Source of the DNA: Saccoglossus kowalevskii | Lineage: Eukaryota; Hemichordata; Enteropneusta; Harrimaniidae | Assembly: GCF_000003605.2 (NCBI RefSeq) | Contig: NW_003116448.1 | Coordinates: 762,597 to 778,446 of the forward strand | Length of the DNA stretch: 15,850 nt | Reading direction: 5' to 3' | Shown here: piece after piece, positions 9,083 through 15,850 of the stretch | Numbering within the stretch: position 1 is the first letter of the stretch | Layout: each line of letters opens with the position of its first letter | Made by a program: the position numbers and the translations under genes | Notes under the pieces: generated by a model | Database searches by the model: none | What the model was told of the DNA's origin: nothing | What the model saw: the letters and a program-made list of their open reading frames with translations, nothing else

Positions 9083-9327
9083 CCTTTTCACCACCAGTTC
9101 CCTTTTTCATCACATTCATGTATTCACAAAATAGTCCGTTTTATAGTCTGCACTTTTCTTCAGAAGATTGGGACGAAAATAGCCAAATTTTTGAGTAAAA
9201 ACTGAAAACTGACAAAAATTTTGTCTGTTGGCTCCAAAATTGGGGTTGAATTTCCAGAACTATTGAAGAATATAAGAAAAAAGAGCAGAAAAATTTGGGC
9301 AAGAAAGTCTGGTGTTGAAAAGGTTAA
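9083..9327. mobile_element. TTAA-type MITE with inverted termini
   Basis: The left terminus CCTTTTCACCACCAGTT (9083) is the inverted counterpart of the right terminus, whose reverse complement is TTAACCTTTTCAACACCAGA. The right flank is TTAA (9324-9327), the left flank a degenerate CTAT. The length is 245 bases. Ends reading CC-T-TTT preceded by TTAA recall piggyBac-type insertion, but no transposase is present. Confidence 0.5.
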
Positions 9328-9514
9328 GCCTGTGTTTTATATTTGTGTTTTGACCTGTCCAGGGATGGTGTAGTATAATTCCACTAACACAACCGGATCT
9401 AATATGTAGCTTCTGTTTCATTTCAGTCTTGTTTACTATATCGTGTCAGGGACTGTGTCATGTCAATCAATTGTTTTGATTCTCACAAGTCTATTCTCAA
9501 TACTTACTTTATAG

Positions 9515-9636
9515 GGCAAGAAGTATACATTGTTGATAAGAACCACTTTGTAGTCGGCATTGGATCTATCCTACCTACGCCACACCACAGAATATCGCTC
9601 AAAAATGCAATAGCGCCAGAAGACTTCTTTGACTGA
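9515..9636 (+). CDS. Candidate terminal exon for the 7445 gene
   Basis: An acceptor (CTTACTTTATAG) ends at 9514. Joined in phase 1 to the donor at 7845, the frame restores GGG (Gly) and reads QEVYIVDKNHFVVGIGSILP then TPHHRISLKNAIAPEDFFD, ending at TGA 9634-9636. The peptide has alternating hydrophobic residues like a folded strand pair and no low complexity. The phase agreement is one chance in three, and 40 open codons is not significant alone. No AATAAA follows closely. Confidence 0.25.
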
Positions 9637-10204
9637 AAATTATTCAAAGAAAAAAAACAACGAAATACTACACAACTGCTCGTGCACACCAAGTGCAAGG
9701 AAAACAGAACTGTGAAGGTGGCGTTACTCGCTGACCATGGAAACATTTTCTTCTATTGAAGAAAAAAAGAAACAACTTGTAATTTTTATTTAAGAAGAAT
9801 TTTACCTGCCATTATTTTTTAATGATGGACATTGTTTTGTGTCAGATTCTAACACACTGTCGCAGATAATTACTTAATTTTTAAAAAATTCAATTTTAAT
9901 TCAATATCTCCTTATTTTATCATGTCTATAACTATATTTATCATCTCATATCAAAATCTAGCAGGATTGGACTCGCTGCTATATCCTTATTGCTGCTGAT
10001 GGACATGTGCAAAAACAGACAGACAGTGCAAAAACTATTCAAAAGTAAATTTTAGCGTGTACATATTTACATTTTTTTAAATAATTATTTCAGAGATTTA
10101 TATTTGACATTATTTAACTTCCATGCAAAACATATCTATTTGTGTTCTTATGTGTGGTTTTAGCATTTCTCTTTACCTCCCCATTGTGTAACCAATCTTG
10201 TCTT

Positions 10205-10218
10205 GTTGTTATGGCAAC
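10205..10218. promoter_or_regulatory. X-box-like word GTTGTTATGGCAAC
   Basis: The 14-base word fits the RFX half-site pattern RYYNYY-AT-RRNRAC. It lies 49 bases before the candidate acceptor at 10266, with no evident promoter around it. It is reported because two other X-box matches occur in this window. Confidence 0.2.
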
Positions 10219-10266
10219 AGCTGATCTCATGTTTTGGGAGTAAGGCTCGATTATATTTTCTTACAG

Positions 10267-10361
10267 CTATTCATATAGCTCTCGTACATGACCCTTCAAA
10301 TCACATACCCTGGCTCTTTCTGGGGAAATTGTTGCCCTATGAAATGCGTAATTGTAATTAG
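10267..10361 (+). CDS. Alternative weak terminal exon candidate
   Basis: A good acceptor with a pyrimidine tract (TTATATTTTCTTACAG) ends at 10266. Joined in phase 1 it opens a frame reading IHIALVHDPSNHIPWLFLGK then LLPYEMRNCN, ending at TAG 10359-10361. It competes with 9515 as partner of the 7845 donor. The acceptor is better, but the frame is only about 31 codons and could be chance. Confidence 0.15.
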
Positions 10362-10456
10362 TAATTTCTAACACTGTCAAGAACTTTATTTCACTATTTA
10401 TTAGTCCTTGTTCGAACCGAAAATGAGGATTTATGAATTGGCCTCTGTGCATACAT

Positions 10457-10690
10457 TATCAAAATCAAGCATATCTGGATCTCAGCTGTTTACAGATGGA
10501 TTTTGTTCAAACTTGGTACACGCATTGGACATTATGGGACCTTAATGCATGTCATTTTGTTCGGATCTGATTAATAAATGCTCAATGGTGGCCATTTTGT
10601 TTTAATTAATGCAAGATACAAGATGACAGAATGTTGATCTTTTTTATGTTAAAAAATCATCATAATCAAGCATCAGCTTCTGGATCCATA
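10457..10690. repeat. Dispersed repeat, copy B
   Basis: This is the diverged partner of 8668-8900, in the same orientation, with the same ordered words: TATCAAAATCAAGCATAT, TTGTTCAAACTTGGTACA, CATTGGACATTATGGGACC and GGTGGCCATTTTGTTTT. A second unit start (ATCATAATCAAGCATCAG) appears about 200 bases on, near 10657, as in copy A. This supports a repeat unit near 200 bases. Whether it is a SINE, a satellite fragment or a MITE is not determinable here. Confidence 0.55.
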
Positions 10691-11359
10691 TCTGACATGT
10701 TTATGTTCAAAATATATTTCTTTAAACAAAACTATATATCTTAAATTTTATAACTAACGGGGACTGTGCCATGGATTGCATTGCCTGTTTTACTCTATTT
10801 TTTCTGAAAGGATTAATTAAAATAAATCAAGTGAAATTAAACTCCACACAAAATGACCAAAATCTTTTCAGCAAAAATTAATTCCAGCTAAAATATTTTA
10901 CAATATTATACATCTGTTTATCCATGCCTAACTGTTTTTTCATAGCATTGACAACTGCTTTACATTTTCAGGGTTACAAATTTAAGGTATTATCTTCGAT
11001 AATGAAATTGTTCCCCAGAAAGTACCAGGATGTGTGACCTTTCCTATCTTTGTGCAACATGTTTTGTCCATTGTATTGAAATTAATTTCATGTTTATTAA
11101 GTCCATAAATTGATAAATGTTTGTCAACTTTTATAAAATAAACATTGCAAATCTATTACCTTGATCAGAAATGTACGCCATACTGCAACTTTCAGGATTA
11201 GTGGTAGAAAATAGCCACCAAAGTTGGACTTGAACACAACGATTATATAACATCGATTTTCGTGGAAACAAATATTTTCAATTCATTTGATGGGCTTGTT
11301 CACTCAGCCTATTATCAAGTGTTTTTTTTTTTTACATTTTCAGCATTTTTACTAGTACC

Positions 11360-11598
11360 TTAACCGTTTGAGCGTCATTGTCAAGTTTTGGTACCATGCT
11401 ACAAAATGATTTTGTACTGTGTGCTCTTCCCCACTTGAAATGTTGATAAAAATTGACAAACCTTTTGATCAAAAATAAAAAAAAAAACTGCCTATAGGGT
11501 CCAAATATATGTTGAAATTGAGTGACAATTTTACAAAATGTGATAAAAATATTTGCACTGAATATTTATTGGAATATATCTGGCGCTCAAAAGGTTAC
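11360..11598. mobile_element. TTAA-type MITE with inverted termini
   Basis: The left end is TTAA-CCGTTTGAGCGTCA (11360-11377). The right end, reverse-complemented, is GTAACCTTTTGAGCGCCAGA. The inverted termini match over about 18 bases with few changes, and the TTAA target is intact on the left and TTAC on the right. The 239-base body is AT-rich and non-coding. The termini match the 9083 copy (consensus TTAACCTTTTGAGCGCCAGA), so a family is present. Confidence 0.6.
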
Positions 11599-12260
11599 GA
11601 CTTTTGCATAACAACTAACAATTTGTTTGATATTTCACTGCCATAGCATATTTTAGCACTCAACCAACAAACATTTTATTTTCTTAATTGATTTTTAATT
11701 TATACTAAAATAAACATGTATTGTGATTTTTTTAAATAATCGTGAATATGAATTCTGTTGAAGTACCATAAAACTAATTGTTACTATTGTTTATTGGAGT
11801 GGTTGAGAGGAGTATATGGGTCTCAAAAAAAAAAAAAACATCAACATGGTTAACCGACAACTATTCTGCTAATTACATCGTTCTACTAGCATCTGGACTT
11901 CATGCTAGAATTTACGGTACCATTTACCAGGTATATTTGTTGCAATTTCATGAAGAATGGTCATGCATTTGATGCTATGGAAACTATCAGTGCATTAAGG
12001 TGTAAGTGATGTAAATAAATTATGGAAGTCCAAGTTTTCAGATCACTAGATTTTGTTACAAGACTACTGATTTCAAGGCAATGCTATTCTCTTTGACTCA
12101 TAAATTGTCGTCAAGATGATTGGACTTTTACTGGTATTAGCTATGAATGTTATTTCTTCTGCATTGTCCAAAACGGCCTCCAAAAAATATCAGTATCATC
12201 TATTTTATGCATTTGCATTGATCATATTAAATGACACTGGTATTTCTAGTATAGATTGAG

Positions 12261-12499
12261 AAGCTTCCAGAAATGTGAAAAAACATGGTTTTCGAACCTT
12301 GTGGCAGGAATTTTTTAAGTTGTTTGGTACAGCAAGATTTGTCCCTTTGCATTCTGCAAACGTACGTCATAAAACATTTGAGATAGGCAAAGAAGAGTTG
12401 GGCTCAGCAATGAGTCGTATGATCATAGAATTGATTGAGGCTTTCAAAACAGTGCAAGTCGTTAACACCTGCCGTTCCAATAGATTTCTAAATGAATAA
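12261..12499 (+). CDS. Weak exon candidate, 78 codons
   Basis: A frame entered after AG at 12260 (phase 1) or 12270 (phase 2) reads HGFRTLWQEFFKLFGTARFV, then PLHSANVRHKTFEIGKEELG, SAMSRMIIELIEAFKTVQVV and NTCRSNRFLNE, to a TAA at 12497. The composition is balanced rather than Asn/Lys-biased, which is suggestive. The acceptor is poor and this length still occurs by chance in a window of this size. AATAAA words follow near 12598-12608. No family recognised; it could be a relic of a duplicated gene. Confidence 0.18.
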
Positions 12500-12990
12500 T
12501 AGCAGCAGCGCCAATGATGTACAAATATGCCGATTCCCGATCATTCTGTTGAGTCTGAGGTTCTGTTGGAGGATAAAAAATAAGTCAGGTACCCAAAATA
12601 AATGAATAAAGCTAACTTTTAGTGAACTTCATAAATACTGAGGCTAAAAACAAATAAAACTAATTGATCAAAATTCTAGTTTAATTTAATTTACAGAGTT
12701 TTTTTAGGGGCTACTGAATTCTATTTCAAGACGAGTGAAATTTATATTCCCCTTGTCTTGAACTGATGTGTTCTGGACTGAAGCTTCAACTCCTGGAGAA
12801 GAAAATTTACAACTAACATAGTGTTTGAAGAATTAGCATATTTAGATTAGTAGCATGCTATATTTATCAGCCAATCAACACTGTGGTTACTCATTGACCA
12901 TGAAGGTGAAATTATTGCATCATAACTCGTTTCAGCAAGATGAATCAAAATCAGTACTCTATATTGGAGACTTTTTTATGACACCATAGC

Positions 12991-13024
12991 TTTACATTAT
13001 CATATTATTACATGATAATGTAAA
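12991..13024. repeat. Perfect inverted repeat, 13-bp arms
   Basis: TTTACATTATCAT (12991-13003) and ATGATAATGTAAA (13012-13024) are exact reverse complements around an 8-base loop. It could be a cruciform-forming palindrome or the remnant of a small foldback element; there is no T-run terminator after it. Confidence 0.85.
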
Positions 13025-13888
13025 CCTATATTTGCAAGTAAATTCATTTCAAGAAAAATGTAAGTTAAACTCGTGTGAATACAGAATATATGCAATCATT
13101 GTTTTATAAAAAACAAAACAATCTAGGAACTGAAAATTCTGAAAAGTCAGTTGAAAAATCAATCGTATTAGAAGTCAAGATCATCAGCTACCATATAAAT
13201 CTGTTTTGAGATTTTTTTATGGCCAAGATGACACAATATGCAAATTAGCCACTTAATATACATAAACATGGCCCAAAAATTGATCTTGAAAACTGTAAAT
13301 ACTTATAAATGTAGATTCACATTTAAACAAGAGGATGTGATTCAATATAGTACATTATATTTTACCACCCTTTACACATAAGGTTAATACTAACTGGATG
13401 GATAACTGTAAAATTCTATTCGTCTGTGCCAGTGATGTCAATATCACAGTTGCTGTATTTGGCTGTACTGGTTTCAACTGTCATTTTGAGAATATTTCCA
13501 GATACATGAAATGAGGTCATAAGAATACTCCTCATAAACCACTAGGTTTGAAATTATTAAAAACAAACACATGTGCCATGGTCTTAGTTTAACTGTTTAA
13601 TTTTCATAAATCTTGTTTAATTAACTTTTGTTCTAAATCCTAGTGAACATATATTTTAAACAAGTCAAACTGCCATTCGATAAACCTATGCGTTAAAGTT
13701 AAATGGTTTTAAACACAATTAAACCAAAAACGAACATTTTCGATAGCATTAACAACCCCAAAAATGCATCATACTGTTAAATAAGCTTTCATGTGGTATA
13801 TAACATGACAAAATTGACGTATTTGTTAGTAGTGTAATTTATTGTTTTAAAATTCCTATATAAATCATGGTGCAGCACCACCTGAAGT

Positions 13889-13973
13889 CAAGTTTACTAT
13901 TTTCTTTAAAAGTCAGTAAAATTGATAAAGCCTTTGAATACCTACTGACTTTCAAGGGGAAATAGTAAACTTG
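13889..13973 (+). repeat. Long imperfect hairpin, miRNA-precursor-like
   Basis: The arm 13889-13918 (CAAGTTTACTATTTTC, then TTTAAAAGTCAGTA) pairs with 13943-13973 (TACTGACTTTCAAGGG, then GAAATAGTAAACTTG) around a 24-base loop. As + strand RNA the stem has 14 pairs from the base, a G-U, a C-G, a G-U, a one-base bulge, two A-U pairs, one mismatch, then ten pairs. Both wobble positions are G-U only if the + strand is transcribed. The 85-base size fits an animal pre-miRNA. I do not recognise a seed from a known family, and a foldback transposon remnant is the main alternative. Confidence 0.75.
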
Positions 13974-14405
13974 GATGGAACGTCTGAAAGAAAAGTTTGT
14001 TTCCATGACTCGCACATCAAATGTCAACAGAAAAAAAATGCTAGTTTGCGGCTGTATGAAAACAAAAATAATTTTTCAGCTAGATTGTGAAAAATGATGA
14101 GGTTCGACTCGGCGTTCAGCGAACCGTTTGCGACGAGCATGAACTTAAACAGATACCGTTAAGAGCAGTATAACAAACAGGAACGGAAACTATATAGCGA
14201 GGGACAAAGGCTGAAAATCTAGTGTATGATGAGGTAAACAAATATTTTGCATAGCTTGATGTCCTCGGGATTTCAAACGATCCACCCTAGGAGTATTGTG
14301 TGGACCACAGTCCCTCTGTGTGGACATACCATGTTGCGTAGTGCCCTCAACGATGAACGTTGTCCTATGATTGAAAAAACACTGCGTTAGAGAGGCTTTA
14401 CGAAG

Positions 14406-14464
14406 ATGGCGACGTCGTCGGTGGAGAAGAAGACGTCGAAGAAATCGTCGTTTTGCGATTATTA
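14406..14464 (+). CDS. Candidate first coding exon at YY1-like ATGGCG
   Basis: AAGATGGCGACG at 14403 is a strong initiation context and also a YY1-type promoter word. The frame reads MATSSVEKKTSKKSSFCDY then stops, but a GTAAAT donor at 14465 precedes completion of the TAG codon. Splicing there (phase 2) would fuse in frame to an AG at 15207-15208, giving Y-QKMHIV and joining the next exon. The CpG-rich surroundings (14100-14470) fit a promoter. The peptide is Ser/Lys-rich and short, so this remains a guess. Confidence 0.2.
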
Positions 14465-15022
14465 GTAAATGTCGTCTCAGTTTCGATGCCTGCATCTTGG
14501 ATTTGTGCATGACGGATTTTTTGCATCGTAGTATTGAAACTGAACCCTCGTGTGGTGTGTGCTTACTAATAGACACCTCTCAGTTGACAGACGACATGAT
14601 ATGGTTAAACGTTATATCGTAACTAGCAGTACAGGTACTGGCCGGTTGAACAAGACGAGCCGAGAGACGTCGTTTATTGTGACATGTTGCTGCATTGACG
14701 CACTTTTGTAAATTATTGCTTTCTTTTGAACAACCGAGACGTGTCCTTGTTAACGAGTCAAATTTTGTCCCCGCCCCCTCCCATCCCCAACACGAGCCAC
14801 TCCGCCCCGTTCCCAGACCCCTCTTTCAAACACAAGCAGGGAGTAGATCTCTTGCTAGGAGCTAGCATTGTGTGTCGTCCGAATTACGACCACTTTTATC
14901 AAAATTCGGTAATTACGTGAAGCATTTTTCCGACTAGGCTGATTCCGACCGCTGTCATGCCAGTTTCGTGCGTAAATGTAAACGCAGGCCCATGGTTGTA
15001 CCAAGCAAATACTACTTATACT

Positions 15023-15035
15023 CCCCCCCCCCCCC
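15023..15035. repeat. Poly-C run, 13 bases
   Basis: An uninterrupted run of 13 C sits about 180 bases before the 15216 start codon. The opposite strand is poly-G. Length is likely to vary between alleles or reads. Another C-rich patch closes the window at 15832-15847. Confidence 0.95.
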
Positions 15036-15054
15036 GTTAACAGCATGGTGCATG

Positions 15055-15067
15055 GTTGCTAGGAAAC
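15055..15067. promoter_or_regulatory. X-box (RFX-type) motif upstream of the 15216 start
   Basis: GTTGCTAGGAAAC fits RYYNYY-N-RRNRAC at every constrained position. It lies about 150 bases before the ATG at 15216 and about 60 before the TATA-like box, a plausible distance for a proximal RFX site such as those before ciliary genes. Function is inferred from motif and position only. Confidence 0.35.
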
Positions 15068-15128
15068 TAACCATCCAAACAACAAATAGTCATTATTTGG
15101 AATAATCAGCATGATACAATGACGATCA

Positions 15129-15135
15129 TATATAA
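15129..15135 (+). promoter_or_regulatory. TATA-like box before the 15216 exon
   Basis: TATATAA lies 81 bases before the ATG at 15216. That would place transcription start near 15160 and leave a short leader of about 55 bases. A second TATATA at 15169 is too close to the start to serve well. Confidence 0.3.
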
Positions 15136-15215
15136 CAGAAATTGACATCATGTTTTTTACAATTTGTTATATATACCTCACTTTGATCAATCATCGTCGC
15201 ACGTGCAGCCAGAAA

Positions 15216-15422
15216 ATGCATATCGTCAACTTGGTACGCACACAAGCATCACAATGCAGTGTCGTGTTCAGGAGAACTTTACCCAAATCTGCGATGGCGA
15301 GGAGACAGTCTTTCACAAGCGATAAGCGTTGCTCCGTACTATGTGAGGTGGGCGATACGAACATCAAGGAGGAAATGGTGTACACTTTCCCAGGAAAACA
15401 GCTTCTAACGGTTACACCACGG
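15216..15422 (+). CDS. Likely first coding exon, mitochondrial-like N terminus, not recognised
   Basis: The frame from ATG 15216 (A at -3) gives 69 codons and ends in phase 0 at a perfect GTAAGT donor (15423). It reads MHIVNLVRTQASQCSVVFRR, then TLPKSAMARRQSFTSDKRCS, VLCEVGDTNIKEEMVYTFPG and KQLLTVTPR. The first 33 residues are basic, lack acidic residues and carry hydrophobics between arginines, like a mitochondrial targeting presequence. An in-frame ATGG at 15294 (G at -3) is an alternative start giving a shorter protein without it. X-box and TATA-like sequences lie upstream. I cannot name the family. The antisense frame over the same bases is probably its shadow. Confidence 0.5.
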
Positions 15423-15850
15423 GTAAGTTTATTAGAATATTTTTTTAGATTGGTGCAATGCAGTGATGTAGAGAACAGCAAGTACTGGAACCTAGTAAAA
15501 ACAAACACCTATTTTGATTAAAATACAGTCTAGTTTGTTGCATTTAAAAAAAAATCAAAAAATTTATGGAAAGACAGCCGCTTTCCTGTTTTCTTGGGTC
15601 GACCTGCATTTCTGTTTTGTCCTCTTATTTAAAAACAAAACTACATCACTAGCAGTAGATTGAATTTCTTGCACACTGGTGTATATTAAATGCACACAAT
15701 AACAGTGTATATCATCATCAATCAAGCTTAAATTTTATCAGAGTGATATATTAACTTTTATCATCTTTTTAGGGACGACGTTCAAAGATCGATGTCGGAT
15801 AAAAAACTTAATTCCTTTAGTTTTTTTCCAAACCCCCCTACCCCCCACTG
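15423..15850 (+). other. Start of intron after the 15216 exon
   Basis: This opens with GTAAGT and continues as AT-rich DNA with T runs to the window edge. No second exon is identifiable; the end is C-rich (CCCCCC-TA-CCCCCC). Confidence 0.45.

Larger units (their letters stand above)
7845..9514 (+). other. Probable intron or 3' flank after the 7445 exon
   Basis: This begins GTAACT and, if spliced to the 9515 candidate, ends TTTATAG. It holds one CAGGG-ended element, one copy of the dispersed repeat and one TTAA-type element, described separately. Apart from these I see no coding segment. The element insertions are consistent with intronic or intergenic DNA. Confidence 0.4.
9637..14405. other. 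Long gene-poor AT-rich region
   Basis: This region holds one dispersed repeat copy, one TTAA-type element, two hairpins, an X-box-like word and two weak exon candidates, all listed separately. The rest is A- and T-run DNA, such as the poly-T run near 11321-11333 and the poly-A run near 11826. No protein family is recognisable on either strand. Confidence 0.5.
14465..15215 (+). other. CpG-richer promoter-like stretch
   Basis: GC and CpG are higher here than elsewhere, notably 14640-14700 and 14755-14880. It contains a C-rich block (14768-14815), a poly-C run, an X-box and a TATA-like box ahead of the 15216 start. No coding segment is supported in it. Confidence 0.4.

Noticed and set aside
14190-14576. 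Reverse-strand frame of 128 codons, arginine- and histidine-rich
   Set aside because: It lies over the CpG- and purine-biased stretch on the other strand. Its basic run comes from reading the GACGTCGTC-like sequence backwards, and it shows no domain.
15191-15508. Reverse-strand frame of 105 codons
   Set aside because: It is antisense to the 15216 exon and crosses its GTAAGT donor; best explained as a shadow of low stop density there.

Overview
This is an AT-rich stretch of animal nuclear genome with split genes, long introns and degenerate non-autonomous repeats. The one gene I can name is UPF1 (RENT1), the RNA helicase of nonsense-mediated decay. Two of its exons, coding for the lead-in and the first zinc knuckle of the N-terminal CH domain, lie on the + strand at 1009-1151 and 4224-4313. 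Their phases match, and splicing restores the conserved run ending in NGRGNTSG. The long introns, low GC and abundant MITE-like repeats suggest an invertebrate, perhaps marine, but the phylum cannot be fixed from this window. I see no tRNA, rRNA, CRISPR array or bacterial-style operon.

Layout. Positions 1-89 hold a possible first coding exon on the opposite strand, with two tandem splice donors. The UPF1 intron 1152-4223 contains a clear tandem repeat with a 157-bp period. After the second UPF1 exon the expected next exon (the HIVNHLVRAKCKEV region) is not found anywhere in the remaining 11.5 kb. Either that intron is very long and holds other genes, or the locus is rearranged or misassembled. 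At 7445 lies an orphan exon of at least 133 codons with a basic nuclear-signal-like run and an acidic tract. Its donor at 7845 is phase-compatible with candidate 3' exons at 9515 and 10267. From about 7 to 11.6 kb there are several small DNA-transposon-like elements: a family flanked by TTAA-like tetranucleotides (three copies), one CAGGG-ended element, and two diverged copies of another dispersed repeat. From 11.6 to 14.1 kb is mostly non-coding AT-rich DNA with two notable hairpins, one resembling a microRNA precursor.

The last 1.8 kb is richer in CpG and looks like promoter DNA. It includes a YY1-like ATGGCG start at 14406, a poly-C run, an X-box (RFX-type) motif and a TATA-like box. These precede a likely first exon at 15216-15422 with a basic, mitochondrial-presequence-like N terminus and a consensus GTAAGT donor. 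I do not recognise that protein.

Nothing shows the genes here working together. UPF1 acts in cytoplasmic mRNA surveillance; the 7445 exon, if real, looks like part of a nuclear protein; the 15216 exon, if real, may begin a mitochondrial one. Open stretches of 30-80 codons are common by chance in DNA this AT-rich, so the shorter exon candidates carry low confidence.
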